A stretch of 64,000 nucleotides of DNA. Source: Membranihabitans marinus (GTDB taxonomy: Bacteria > Bacteroidota > Bacteroidia > Chitinophagales > Saprospiraceae). This document shows, in pieces, positions 8,266 through 18,206 of the stretch. The notes beneath the pieces are model-generated. The model was not told where the DNA came from and did no database searches. It saw only the letters and a program-made list of their open reading frames with translations. The position numbers and the translations under genes are program-made. Within the stretch, counting starts at the first letter, position 1. Every line of letters begins with the position of its first letter. The stretch is from assembly GCF_021729155.1 (NCBI RefSeq), contig NZ_JAJQYA010000026.1:1-64000 (forward strand), written 5' to 3'.

Positions 8266-9656
8266 GCTCTACACTGGTTTGATATAATAGCTCTTCTATC
8301 ATTGTATTCTTAGTACAAATCTTTGTGATCTTACCGAATACCATTGTTTTTTTTGCGGTTAAATAGCCGTAAATAACAAATCTTCAAAAAGTTACTGGAA
8401 GCACTGCGCCATGGTAAACAAATGTAGAATAAAAAGAGAAAAGTCCTGAAAGGACGTAGTCTAATAGCATAGGGTGAAACCCTATGAGATGAATGCCTAC
8501 CTAAATAAGTCCTAGAGGGACGAAGGAAATCTCTTCTTTTGTCAGAATTGCGAATTTATACAACTTAAATGCTGGCAATAATGAGATAAACATGAATTTG
8601 TCACACTTTTTGCCCAAATAATCATATTATGTCTAGTATCGTTGGCTTAAAACATTTAATTCATCTGTCCAAGAAAGTCTATAGAACAAAAAGTCCGCCA
8701 AATCAATCTGGGTTATCCATTTCGAGCCGCGCTAGTAGCACGGCTCTACACTGGTTTGATATAATAGCTCTTCTATCATTGTGTTCTTAGTGCAAATCTT
8801 TGTGATCTTACCGAATACCATTGTTTTTTTTGCGGTTAAATAGCCGTAAATAACAAATCTTCAAAAAGTTACTGGAAGCACTGCGCCATGGTAAACAAAT
8901 GTAGAATAAAAAGAGAAAAGTCCTGAAAGGACGTAGTCTAATAGCATAGGGTGAAACCCTATGAAATGAATGCCTACCTAAATAAGTCCTAGAGGGACGA
9001 AGGAAATCTCTTCTTTTGTCAGAATTGCGAATTTATACAATTTAAATGCTGGCAATAATGAGATGAAAATGGATTTGTCACACTTTTTGCCCAAATAATC
9101 ATATTATATCTAGTATCGTTGAATTAAAACAATGATTATCTGTCCAAGAAAGTCTATAGAGCAAAAAGTCCGCCAAATCAATCTGGGTTATCCATTTCGA
9201 GCCGCGCTAGTAGCACGGCTCTACACTGGTTTGATATAATAGCTCTTCTATCATTGTGTTCTTAGTGCAAATCTTTGTGATCTTACCGAATACCATTGTT
9301 TTTTTTGCGGTTAAATAGCCGTAAATAACAAATCTTCAAAAAGTTACTGGAAGCACTGCGCCATGGTAAACAAATGTAGAATAAAAAGAGAAAAGTCCTG
9401 AAAGGACGTAGTCTAATAGCATAGGGTGAAACCCTATGAAATGAATGCCTACCTAAATAAGTCCTAGAGGGACGAAGGAAATCTCTTCTTTTGTCAGAAT
9501 TGCGAATTTATACAATTTAAATGCTGGCAATAATGAGATGAAAATGGATTTGTCACACTTTTTGCCCAAATAATCATATTATGTCTAGTATCGTTGGATT
9601 ATAACATTTAATGCATCTATCCAAGAAAGTCTATAGAGCAAAAAGTCCGCCAAATC
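8265..9656. repeat. Three tandem ~476-bp direct repeats
   Basis: The anchor TTTGTCAC begins at 8597, 9074 and 9549, giving unit steps of 477 and 475 bases. Each unit holds a TIR-bounded AT-rich spacer, a GAGCCGCGCTAGTAGC...GGCTC-type hairpin, a long conserved non-coding stretch (CTACACTGGTTTGATATAAT onward), and the hairpins GTCC-TGAA-AGGAC and ATAGGGT-GAA-ACCCTAT. The copies differ at only a few positions, so the duplication is recent. No ORF above background is present. Confidence 0.88.
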
Positions 9657-9960
9657 AATTTTGAATTATCGCTAATGGAATCTCGTCGCAGCGCAGTGGC
9701 GTACCCACCCGAGGTGCAGTGACTTTGGCTCCTTCATCCAATCCACATTTACTGGATTGGGTTGTCCTCCGGACAACTTCATTCTGTCATGCTCGTTCCC
9801 ACCCAATGCGCGGAGGCATTGGTGTCTTCATCCTGGATGACTTCATTCAGTTATATTCGTTCATGCCTCTACAAAATGGCGTGACTGCAACGTAATTCGA
9901 TAGTTTTTTTGCCACGGTCTCCGACCTGATTGTCTCAACAAATATTCTAGGAACAATCTA
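9657..9960. repeat. Hairpin array (locus 1b)
   Basis: Continuation of the array. It contains stem GTTGTCC with loop TCC (9761-9777), stem CCAATGC with loop GCGGAG (9803-9822), a CCAATCCA/TGGATTGG hairpin with an ATTTA-type loop, and a CATCC/GGATG hairpin. Linkers are again of the TTCATTCNGTCAT type. No gene is present between the IS3 remnant and the terminator of the next SusD gene. Confidence 0.68.
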
Positions 9961-9980
9961 TAAATCAACTCTACAAAAAA

Positions 9981-10010
9981 GACCCATCATATCGCTAAAT
10001 ATGATGGGTC
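9981..10010. terminator. Rho-independent terminator of the second SusC/SusD operon
   Basis: Perfect stem GACCCATCATAT / ATATGATGGGTC with a 6-base loop, 26 bases past the SusD stop. On the minus strand it is followed by a run of six T, as expected for termination. On the plus strand it is followed by A-rich sequence, so it serves the minus-strand operon. Confidence 0.85.
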
Positions 10011-10035
10011 TATAAAAAAAGGATACTTATGCAAA

Positions 10036-11838
10036 TTATTCAATGGTCTCCAACGGTGGCTTGTTGTTTTGCGCCCCCGCGTAACCAATGTTTTGATTAA
10101 TCGTCCCCAATGTATTGGAGTTGATAATCTTGTCATCTATCGGCCACAATACGTGATATGGCTCAAGATGTGGAGTTTGTCCAATAATTACAAACTTGTC
10201 TCCTACAGGTACGTCCAAGCCCAAGAAAGTCTTGGTTTTAGGACCAGTGTACTGAGGATAAAACATATTATTGGCCATTACTCTATCGAAATACCAGTTA
10301 CTAGCAGAAAAATTATCTTCGCTATAACCATTTAATCCCTGTGCTGCCATAATGTATGACACTCTTACCATTTCATTCTGACGAGGTGACTCTGCCAACA
10401 ACTCTCTCGCTCTTTCGTCAAAAATATAATCGATGGTCACTTCATTGGCTTCTATGGGCAAAGCGTTTGCACGCTCTCTGATCTTGTTGATATCAGCCGC
10501 TGCTGAAGCCAAATCATTTTTCCAATAGTAGGCTTCCGCTCTCAACAAATAAGTCTCGGCCAATCGGAAAACATACCAATCGCCATTACCTCCATATGGT
10601 CGAGCAGCTGGATCGTCTTGCAATACCATAGTTTTATATATTGGCATAGCATACATAGATCCCAAAACAGTATAAGGATCACCTGTCATCCATTGAAAAT
10701 TCCAAGGCTTACCATAGTCAACTGATTCCACATTGTTGTACAACATTTCATCTAAATCTTTCCAGTTGGCGTCAGCTCTACGCAAATCCGGGGTATTGGT
10801 CCAATCATAACCGTCTTCTTCCCACACATCGTATTGGTACCATTCTGTCAAAGCTGCATCTGGGTTTCCTCTACCCAAACTATCGTACAATACACCAGCA
10901 TCGATCATACCTCGATTACCTTCACTATCTCTGTGTCGCGAATGCCACCATGAAGGATGATAAGTTCTCATAGTATAAAGACCAGCACTCTTAGCGGCAT
11001 CTGGAGCTTCGAATCGATCGACGATAGACAGAATATTTTCTGTATTGGTCGCAGAATTACGGTTAATTGGACGATGTAAATCCCAAATAACATTGAATTC
11101 ACTATTGCCCGCATCTACACCAAATCGTCCTTCCATCAAAGCATAAGGACCATCTATAACTGCAGAAGCCGCAGCAATGGCTTTATCAAATTCCATATTG
11201 GCCAAATAAATTTTAGTCAATAAGTGGTTTCCTGCTCCTTTGGTTACAGCTCCGGGGATGGCGGTCTCTGGAAGATGCTGAACAGCAAACTCCATATCGG
11301 ATTGGATTTTATCCAAAATAGCCCAACGACTATGAGTGTTAAAATCCAAACGAGCACTCTTGATCTCTTCTCCTACCCATGGCACATCGCCGTAATTGTG
11401 AACCATTCTGTAGTACCAGTATGCTCTATGCCAATAAGATTCAGCTAAAATAGCATCCCTTTCTGACATATCCTCCCATTCGATTTCGTCAATCCGAGAG
11501 ATGGCCACATTGGCATTTTTTATGTTTTCATAAAAATTGTTAATCTGACTAACGTATTTAGAATATCGATCCGTACTAGGTGTCAATTGAGTCATATCCA
11601 ATTGAACAAAAGGCACCGCTACTTCAGTAGTATTCCACTGATGGTGCATAAAGTTTCGATTACCCGTAAATTCGGGTACCAGTGACTTTCTCATAGTAAC
11701 CAAGAGAGCGTCAAATCCCGAACGATCTATATAGATGTTTTCAGGCGCAAAAAACGACAGCGGCTCTGGTTTCAAAAAATCCTCAGAACATGAGAATGTA
11801 GATAGTAATATTGAAAAATATAGTATTATGCGTTTCAT
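10036..11838 (-). CDS. SusD/RagB-family glycan-binding lipoprotein
   Basis: 600-residue lipoprotein with signal and lipobox STFSC at residues 13-17. It carries the same landmarks as the SusD at 866-2632: EPLSFFAPENIYID, SYWHRAYWYYRMVHNYGDVPW, FRLAETYLLRAEAYYWKND and RARELLAESPRQNEMVRVSYI, so the two are close paralogues. It would bind a glycan at the cell surface and hand it to the SusC encoded 23 bases upstream. A strong terminator follows the gene, and no enzyme gene follows in the operon, unlike the first pair. The substrate is not readable from the sequence. Confidence 0.96.
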   Translation of the reverse strand: MKRIILYFSILLSTFSCSEDFLKPEPLSFFAPENIYIDRSGFDALLVTMRKSLVPEFTGNRNFMHHQWNTTEVAVPFVQLDMTQLTPSTDRYSKYVSQINNFYENIKNANVAISRIDEIEWEDMSERDAILAESYWHRAYWYYRMVHNYGDVPWVGEEIKSARLDFNTHSRWAILDKIQSDMEFAVQHLPETAIPGAVTKGAGNHLLTKIYLANMEFDKAIAAASAVIDGPYALMEGRFGVDAGNSEFNVIWDLHRPINRNSATNTENILSIVDRFEAPDAAKSAGLYTMRTYHPSWWHSRHRDSEGNRGMIDAGVLYDSLGRGNPDAALTEWYQYDVWEEDGYDWTNTPDLRRADANWKDLDEMLYNNVESVDYGKPWNFQWMTGDPYTVLGSMYAMPIYKTMVLQDDPAARPYGGNGDWYVFRLAETYLLRAEAYYWKNDLASAAADINKIRERANALPIEANEVTIDYIFDERARELLAESPRQNEMVRVSYIMAAQGLNGYSEDNFSASNWYFDRVMANNMFYPQYTGPKTKTFLGLDVPVGDKFVIIGQTPHLEPYHVLWPIDDKIINSNTLGTINQNIGYAGAQNNKPPLETIE

Positions 11839-11861
11839 AATTTTAATATTTAAGCGAGTAA

Positions 11862-14800
11862 TTAAAGAGTTACATTAAGACCCAAAGTATAGGTTCTAGG
11901 CATAGGTTCACTAATACCAGATTCTGGATCCCATCCCGGCCAGTCAGTGAAGGTAGCCAAGTTACGGATAGAGCCGAAGAATCGGATACTCTGTAAGTTA
12001 ATTTGGCTAGCATAATCAGCTGGCAATGTATAGTTTAATGTAAGATCTTGAATTCTCACGAATTCTCTTGATTTAAATACCATTATACCGCCACCGTAAG
12101 GTGCATCATTTTGTCCCAAGCGAGGCCATTCATTGGTCTGATTTTCTTCTGTCCAATAAGGCGTCGGTGCAGTATTTCTTCTATCATAAGTTGAGTGACG
12201 GTGGATAGCATCAGAAAATGCACCCATGTGTCCCAAATCGGCTCTAATAAAGATAGAAGCTGAAAAATTCTTCAAGAATGTAAAATCATTTCTCAAGCCC
12301 AATCTAACTCGTGGCTGCTCATAACCAATAAAAGTTTTGTCGTCCAATGCTTCGTAACTGCCGTTACCGTTGAGGTCAGCTCCTTTTAAATCACCAGGCT
12401 CCAATCCGTATTCCGCCGCTTCAGCCGCTTCGTCTACTTGCCAGATTCCCAACAAATCGTAATTCCAAATTACATCAACCGCATATCCTGGGAACCACTC
12501 ATTTTCAAAATCTGGAACTTCACCGTCGTATTGGTTTCCTTCCAAAGTATAGGTTCCAGTTTCTCCAAACAATGATTCGATTTTATTTCTGTTCAAAGAC
12601 AAGTTAAAACTTGAACTCCAACTAAAGTTGTTGGTATTGATATTGGATGAACTTACCGTCATCTCAAATCCTTTGTTAGACAACTCTCCAATATTGGTCG
12701 TAATATTCTCAAAACCCGTAATTCGAGGCAATGATCTATCCACCAACAAACTATTGGTTGTCATATCATAGTAATCCAAACTTACGTTGATTCTATTCTC
12801 CAAAATACCCAAGTCTACACCAAAGTTAAGAGACTCCGTTTCCTCCCAAACCAAACCGGGGTTGGCCAATGAAGAAGTATATACACCGATCTGAACTTGT
12901 GATCCGTCGTAGTATTGATTAGAACTCAATTGAGCCAATGAAGAATATGCTCCAATATCTCTATTTCCATTCACACCCCACGAAAGTCTAACTTTGGCTT
13001 GATCAAGCCCAGGTACGTTAAAGAATTTTTCATCAGACAATTTCCATGCAAAAGCCATAGCAGGGAAGGTGGCTCGTGGGTTACTCTGACCAAAGGCAGA
13101 ATATCCATCTCTTCTCACGGAAGCTGTAAACAAGTATTTGTCCATCAACGTGTAATTCAATCTGGCCATCATCGCATCACCAGTCACTTTAGTATCCTCA
13201 GACAACAATGCTGGATTAATACCAAATTGTAAACCCGAATAACCCAAGACAGGACTTGGCTGGAATGTATTATTCACAGAATAACTCTGCCATGTTTTAT
13301 TTTCTTCTTTGTTGTATAGTAAGGTCACATCAAAACTGTGATCTCCATAGGTATGATTCCATTTGATCAAATTGTCAATCATCCATTCAAATCGAGTAAA
13401 ATCAGTTCTATCAGCTTTACCATTAGATACATTTTGTCCACCGATAATGGTTTCTGGTGACCAGTAATTGTAATCTCTCAAATCTTCGATTCGCGGCTGG
13501 TAAGACAATTTATAGGTAATCCCAAAAGGCAAACCAACTTCTGCATATATGGAAGAGAACAAACTGTTGACCTTGCGATCTCTATCTTGTCCATATGTGT
13601 TGATCAATGGATTTTGTCCACCGATATAATCACCTGGATACCATTTCAAAGAACCATCTTCGTTGTACACTGTACCAAATGGACTTGATGTTTGCATTCC
13701 TGAGATACTAGCCGTTACAGAACTTTCATCTCTTACTGAATACTGGGTATTCGTCCCTACATTTAACCAATCAGTAACTTCAAAATTGAAGTTCAAACGA
13801 GAACGAATGGTAGAGAATTGGTCTCCTTTAATAATCCCTTCGTTGTCTACATAACCCAATGACCAGTAATACTGAGTATTGTCTGATCCACCTGAAATAC
13901 TTAAATCGTATTCTTGTTTAATTCCTGTCTGCATGGTTTCATCGAACCAATCCACAGTCTCACCAGAAAGGTAAGATTCAATTTCCGTAGGGAAAAAGTT
14001 CAAACGAGATAAATATTCTCTCGTATCATCGGGGAGTGGATTAGGGTTAAGAGCTCTCCAGTCTTCGATGGTAAGTCCTTCACTCAAATTTGCTGGATCA
14101 TCCCAGTAAGTATCTGGAAAAGGCTGAACGTTAGATCGGTAATACCCTTTTCTAAATTCAATATATTCCTCAGCATCACGCACTCCGTACTCGTCGGAAG
14201 TGGCTTGTGTAAAACCCAATTTAGAAGAAAAGTTAATGGTTGGTTTTCCTTTACTTCCTTTGGTAGTAGTAATCAACAATACACCGGAAGCGGCTTTAGA
14301 ACCGAATACAGCAGCAGAACTGGCATCTTTTAAGATATCCACCGTCTCAATATCGTTGGGATTGATATCAGAGATACTACCGTTAAAGATTACACCATCC
14401 AATACCACCAATGGCTCTGTTCCAGCAGTCAAAGAGGTAGGTCCTCTTACTTCCAAACTAGATCCACCAGAAGCACCAGTACTTTGGTTGGCATTGAAAC
14501 CAGCTACTGATCCCGTCAACATATCGGTCAACTGAGTCATAGACTGATCTTTAAATTTTTCAGCGTCTACACGTTGTACCGATCCGGTAAGGTCACTTTT
14601 CTTTACAGTACCATAACCCACAACCACCAATTCGTCCAACAATTGGGCGTCGGTAGTCATAGTAATAGTAATCTCAGTCTGACCTTCCAGAACAACTTCT
14701 TTGGTTTGGTAACCAATGTAACTCAATACCAATGTAGCGTCTGCTGCCACATCTTGCAATTGAAATCGGCCGTCAAAATCGGTAGAAGTACCGTTGGCAG

Positions 14801-14990
14801 TTCCCTTAACCAAAACGTTCACCCCTATCAAAGGCTCGCCTTCTTGGTCTACAACTGCTCCGGAGATATCCATAGGCAGCTGGGCATTTTCATTCCACTC
14901 GAAGTGAAATTTCGCATTTTCAGCATTAGATTCATCAGGCAATATCCATAGCCCGAGAACTAATAAGACAATTAGTCGAATTGTTTTCAT
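11862..14990 (-). CDS. SusC/RagA TonB-dependent transporter without STN domain
   Basis: 1042-residue outer-membrane importer. The signal peptide (1-23) is followed directly by a carboxypeptidase-regulatory-like domain (SGAVVDQEGEPLIGVNVLVKG) and then the SusC plug (VVGYGTVKKSDLTGSVQR) and barrel. It lacks the N-terminal STN signalling domain of its paralogue at 2668-6156, while the two share long matching blocks in the plug (GPTSLTAGT, LKDASSAA, ASGVLLITTTKG). It should therefore not signal through a FecR/sigma pair. Consistently, the upstream region carries two LacI-type operators instead. It forms an operon with the SusD gene downstream. Confidence 0.97.
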   Translation of the reverse strand: MKTIRLIVLLVLGLWILPDESNAENAKFHFEWNENAQLPMDISGAVVDQEGEPLIGVNVLVKGTANGTSTDFDGRFQLQDVAADATLVLSYIGYQTKEVVLEGQTEITITMTTDAQLLDELVVVGYGTVKKSDLTGSVQRVDAEKFKDQSMTQLTDMLTGSVAGFNANQSTGASGGSSLEVRGPTSLTAGTEPLVVLDGVIFNGSISDINPNDIETVDILKDASSAAVFGSKAASGVLLITTTKGSKGKPTINFSSKLGFTQATSDEYGVRDAEEYIEFRKGYYRSNVQPFPDTYWDDPANLSEGLTIEDWRALNPNPLPDDTREYLSRLNFFPTEIESYLSGETVDWFDETMQTGIKQEYDLSISGGSDNTQYYWSLGYVDNEGIIKGDQFSTIRSRLNFNFEVTDWLNVGTNTQYSVRDESSVTASISGMQTSSPFGTVYNEDGSLKWYPGDYIGGQNPLINTYGQDRDRKVNSLFSSIYAEVGLPFGITYKLSYQPRIEDLRDYNYWSPETIIGGQNVSNGKADRTDFTRFEWMIDNLIKWNHTYGDHSFDVTLLYNKEENKTWQSYSVNNTFQPSPVLGYSGLQFGINPALLSEDTKVTGDAMMARLNYTLMDKYLFTASVRRDGYSAFGQSNPRATFPAMAFAWKLSDEKFFNVPGLDQAKVRLSWGVNGNRDIGAYSSLAQLSSNQYYDGSQVQIGVYTSSLANPGLVWEETESLNFGVDLGILENRINVSLDYYDMTTNSLLVDRSLPRITGFENITTNIGELSNKGFEMTVSSSNINTNNFSWSSSFNLSLNRNKIESLFGETGTYTLEGNQYDGEVPDFENEWFPGYAVDVIWNYDLLGIWQVDEAAEAAEYGLEPGDLKGADLNGNGSYEALDDKTFIGYEQPRVRLGLRNDFTFLKNFSASIFIRADLGHMGAFSDAIHRHSTYDRRNTAPTPYWTEENQTNEWPRLGQNDAPYGGGIMVFKSREFVRIQDLTLNYTLPADYASQINLQSIRFFGSIRNLATFTDWPGWDPESGISEPMPRTYTLGLNVTL

Positions 14991-15113
14991 CTCATAAGTT
15001 TTAATAATTGATCAAATTTTCTTCTGTATCCAAGTATTGGTTTTTTCTTCCAGTCAAAAGCTATTACACTCCTCGACTGGGGCAAAAAAACTATTTTTCA
15101 CAATAGATTATTT

Positions 15114-15127
15114 CGGTAACGTTACCG
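15114..15127. promoter_or_regulatory. LacI-type operator 1
   Basis: Perfect 14-bp palindrome CGGTAACGTTACCG with a central CG, the form recognised by LacI-family repressors. It lies 124 bases upstream of the SusC start at 14990. An identical site is present 66 bases further upstream, about six helical turns away, which would allow cooperative or looped binding. No LacI gene is in the window, so the regulator is encoded elsewhere. Confidence 0.8.
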
Positions 15128-15179
15128 CAAAACCTACAAAATTTAAGCTCGAATAGAACCCTTATTTGGCAAATTCACT

Positions 15180-15193
15180 CGGTAACGTTACCG
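15180..15193. promoter_or_regulatory. LacI-type operator 2
   Basis: Second exact copy of CGGTAACGTTACCG, 66 bases from the first. The chance of two identical 14-bp palindromes in one 400-base intergenic gap is very small. The rest of the gap (14991-15403) is AT-rich promoter sequence with no gene. Confidence 0.8.
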
Positions 15194-15403
15194 AATTTAA
15201 GCATTCTCAGCTAATTAACCTAAATTTCACACAATAAATTATCATTTTAAAAATAAATTAAGGGTTGAAATTCACAAAATATGGGGTTTTAATAGTATTG
15301 GAATACTGATGATTATCTAAATATATCTAGATTTCGATTGGAAAAATAAAAAATATTCGCACTATTTAGCTCACATTCTACATTTAGCTATTTTAACCAT
15401 CCT

Positions 15404-16777
15404 CTATTCATTATCCCTTCTTCCCCTACCGAGAGTGAAGAATCCCAGCTTAGTCTTTATAAAAAACATAGCCGTTAGATTCCATACCACCGTGGATATC
15501 GCCGTAGCACCAGCTGCACCGTCTATGCCATAGCGGGGAATTAACCAGTAATTTAAGCCAATATTAAGCACGACGGTGAAGAGAATGATATTTTGAACAG
15601 TCTTCTGATTCCCCGTCATATTTAACAATACCAGATTGGCCCCACAACAAGCCGTTATCAGGTTGGCGAAACAGAATAAATAGATGACGATTTTTCCCGA
15701 TAAAAATGACTGACCATGACCAAACATTCCGAGAAAAAAGCCTGGAATGACTATCAATACTAGGATAATCGGCAAGCTCACAGCAATGCCAATCCAAGTA
15801 CTGCGCTGTACAAATGATTTCAGAACCTGATGATTCCCCTGAGCATAGAGTTCCGAATATTTACTTTCGGCAATGGCATTAAATGACAACAAACCAAGTA
15901 GAGACAAATTTGAGATTCGCAGTGCAACCGCATAAATGCCCAATTCTTCGATATCTACAAGGAAACGCAACATCAACCGATCTGTCATACTAAACAACAC
16001 AAAACCCAAACCACCGACTAGCATAGGAAAGAAATATTTAAAATCACGACCTATCCTACTAAGTGATATATTTAATACAAACCCATTGGATGGCAATTTA
16101 ATCCATCCATACAGAGCAAAGGCGAAAGCAGAAACTACAACAGCCTGAATGATATCCAAAGGTGATTGACGAGACCAGACTGGAATGAGGAGGAACAAAA
16201 AAGCCAATATTTGAATCCAATTATTTTGCAATGCCGAAAACAAAACAAATTGCCCTTCGGTCTTATAATACGATGCGAGATACAACACCACAGCAAGCGG
16301 AAGGCATAGCAACGCACTATACTGCAATTCCCTTATCCATTCCCTATTGACCACATTGTCATCAAGCAAGCTCTCCATTCCAAATGTCCCACCGAGGAAA
16401 ATTAAGGACAATAATAGAATAATCCACAGGGAAGATTTCACAAAGACATCAATATCTCGCCCTTTATCTTTAGACTTTAGATCGGGAATCAACTTCACCA
16501 AATAGGTATTTAAGCCGAGGTTGACTACAAAGGAAGCCAAGACAGCCACGGTCAACACAAAAGAAAGTACTCCATTGCCCTCCGCTCCATACACCTTTGA
16601 TATATAGATATAGAATAAATAGATGCCCAATATCCCGAAGACCTTACTTATTAGAAATATTCCACTTCCCTTTAGCAAATCCCATAGATGTAAATCGGAT
16701 TTGAGTTTAACTAAAATGGATTTGATTGGTTTCAACTTGAAAATTTTAAATAAATGTAACAAGGAAATACCAATCAA
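15404..16777 (-). CDS. Polysaccharide flippase (Wzx/MOP superfamily)
   Basis: 457-residue integral membrane protein with about 12-14 hydrophobic segments, starting with GSGIFLISKVFGILGIYLFY. The SKVYGAEGNGVLSFVLT motif (YGxxGxGxLSF) is typical of oligosaccharide flippases that move lipid-linked glycan units across the inner membrane. The C-terminal half reads LNIGLNYWLIPRYGIDGAAGATAIS, also characteristic of the superfamily. The frame has no early ATG; the TTG at 16777 or another nearby TTG must be the start, so the N-terminus is uncertain. No glycosyltransferases are adjacent, so the glycan cannot be named. Confidence 0.88.
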   Translation of the reverse strand: MIGISLLHLFKIFKLKPIKSILVKLKSDLHLWDLLKGSGIFLISKVFGILGIYLFYIYISKVYGAEGNGVLSFVLTVAVLASFVVNLGLNTYLVKLIPDLKSKDKGRDIDVFVKSSLWIILLLSLIFLGGTFGMESLLDDNVVNREWIRELQYSALLCLPLAVVLYLASYYKTEGQFVLFSALQNNWIQILAFLFLLIPVWSRQSPLDIIQAVVVSAFAFALYGWIKLPSNGFVLNISLSRIGRDFKYFFPMLVGGLGFVLFSMTDRLMLRFLVDIEELGIYAVALRISNLSLLGLLSFNAIAESKYSELYAQGNHQVLKSFVQRSTWIGIAVSLPIILVLIVIPGFFLGMFGHGQSFLSGKIVIYLFCFANLITACCGANLVLLNMTGNQKTVQNIILFTVVLNIGLNYWLIPRYGIDGAAGATAISTVVWNLTAMFFIKTKLGFFTLGRGRRDNE

Positions 16778-16919
16778 AAAAATACTAAATTTTAGGAATT
16801 AGAATGATCTTGGCAATAGCATTCATAGGTCGTCCTATCTCATACAAAATATAACAGCTACTGAAATGACGATGGCGTTAATAACCATCATGCATTTTTA
16901 CTATTATATAATCTAGCTT

Positions 16920-17291
16920 CTATATTTTAATCAATAGAAAAGTCAATAGTGGAATTAATATAAACAGCAAGGTGGTAGCATGAAAGGCTATGATATAATA
17001 TCGACTTTTTAAACCTGCTACATGTAAAGTTATATTCGTAAAAAACAAAATCATTGACAATGCCACAAACCACAGTATTGGAACGGCCATGATGTGCATT
17101 AATAACAATGACAAGGTCATATATACACATGGGATCACTATAATGGCCTTGACCAACCAATAAACTCGATCCGTCGGTTGACCATCCACATAATCCACAT
17201 ATTTCCTCCATAGTCCTATAGGTCTTCTTGAAATAGGCTGGTGTAATTCGCGATTGCTAGCCCTTGTTTTTCCATGTGATATCGTTGCCAT
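16920..17291 (-). CDS. Small membrane protein of unknown function
   Basis: 123 residues: a basic N-terminal tail with RRPIGLWRKYVDYVDGQPTDRVYW, then three hydrophobic segments (about 45-67, 69-90 and 97-121). I do not recognise the family. The upstream gene on the same strand encodes an Rrf2 regulator, and the 60-base spacing suggests co-transcription, so the protein may be tied to iron-sulfur or redox stress. That link is inferred from position only. Confidence 0.65.
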   Translation of the reverse strand: MATISHGKTRASNRELHQPISRRPIGLWRKYVDYVDGQPTDRVYWLVKAIIVIPCVYMTLSLLLMHIMAVPILWFVALSMILFFTNITLHVAGLKSRYYIIAFHATTLLFILIPLLTFLLIKI

Positions 17292-17351
17292 AATATATAA
17301 TTTTAAAATAAATATTAAATGATCTTTTTATCTTTTATTACTGCAAATTTT

Positions 17352-17777
17352 TTATCCCGCTTTCACCTCCTTATTGGATTGATGCAACAAGTCGGCCAAA
17401 GTATTTTTCATACACATCTCGTTGAGATTATTCCTCACCTTTTCAAACTGAAAATGTATGGCACAAGGATTGTTGGCATTACAGGCTGGCAAGCCCAAGC
17501 CACATCTTTTAAAAACTTCATCACCATCAATAGCTTCTACTATTGAATAAAGAGAGATTAGGTCTGGGCGTCGATCGATAAAAAATCCACCTGATGGACC
17601 TTTCTGCGAGGAAATAAAACCTCTTTTGACGAGATTCTGAAGAATTTTTGCCGTAAATGATTCAGGGGTTTTGGAAATTTCACATATTTCCTTAATCCCT
17701 ATTTTATGATTCTTCTCCCCTGCCTCAGCGATAACGCAAAGTGCTCTAATACCGTATTCACACGCCTTTGAAAACAT
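17352..17777 (-). CDS. Rrf2-family transcriptional regulator with three Cys
   Basis: The longer frame from 17825 adds 16 residues that do not fit the family; the ATG at 17777 gives the canonical start MFSKACEYGIRAL and 141 residues. The winged-helix DNA-binding part spans about 1-75 (EICEISKTPESFTAKILQNLVKRGFI, then GPSGGFF). The cysteine loop RCGLGLPACNANNPCAIH near residues 93-110 supplies three Cys in the IscR/NsrR-like pattern, so an iron-sulfur cluster sensor is likely. Its target genes are not known; the small membrane protein just downstream is the nearest candidate, besides itself. Confidence 0.9.
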   Translation of the reverse strand: MFSKACEYGIRALCVIAEAGEKNHKIGIKEICEISKTPESFTAKILQNLVKRGFISSQKGPSGGFFIDRRPDLISLYSIVEAIDGDEVFKRCGLGLPACNANNPCAIHFQFEKVRNNLNEMCMKNTLADLLHQSNKEVKAG

Positions 17778-18206
17778 TTTTCTACATTTATATTGCAATA
17801 TAATACAAAAAGATCTTTTATTCAAGTACAGAACAAATTCTTTCCCATACCATGTATTTCCAATATCCCATCAAATACCAGAGTATTTCCTTCCTTATTT
17901 TTCTCCACTAAAAACATACAACCGGGCTAAAAATATTTCATCATTCTTGCCCAAAGGATTACAAGACATTAATTATCATTGACAAAATCCAACCATATTC
18001 TAATAAGTAGAGAAGGTAATTGAAAAAATGCAGATAAAATCATAGGATAATTTGAAAAAAATCACTATTTTAATGGCTCCCAAAAAACAAGTTTAACCCT
18101 CTCTAGAAGGTGACCATATAAACGAGTTGCGTCATTGTCAGCTGGCTATATTTAAACATATAAAAGCAGGCAAAACCCCCTATTACTTAAAACTTAAATT
18201 TTAACC
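17778..18206. other. Intergenic region between divergent genes, no gene seen
   Basis: About 430 AT-rich bases between the Rrf2 gene (leftward) and the first HTH-paralogue gene (rightward). It should contain both promoters. I see no convincing ORF, tRNA or terminator hairpin. Confidence 0.5.

Noticed and set aside
7933-9656. Regularly spaced repeats considered as a CRISPR array
   Set aside because: Unit length is 476 bp with conserved interiors, no 20-40-base repeats with unique spacers, and no cas genes in the window.
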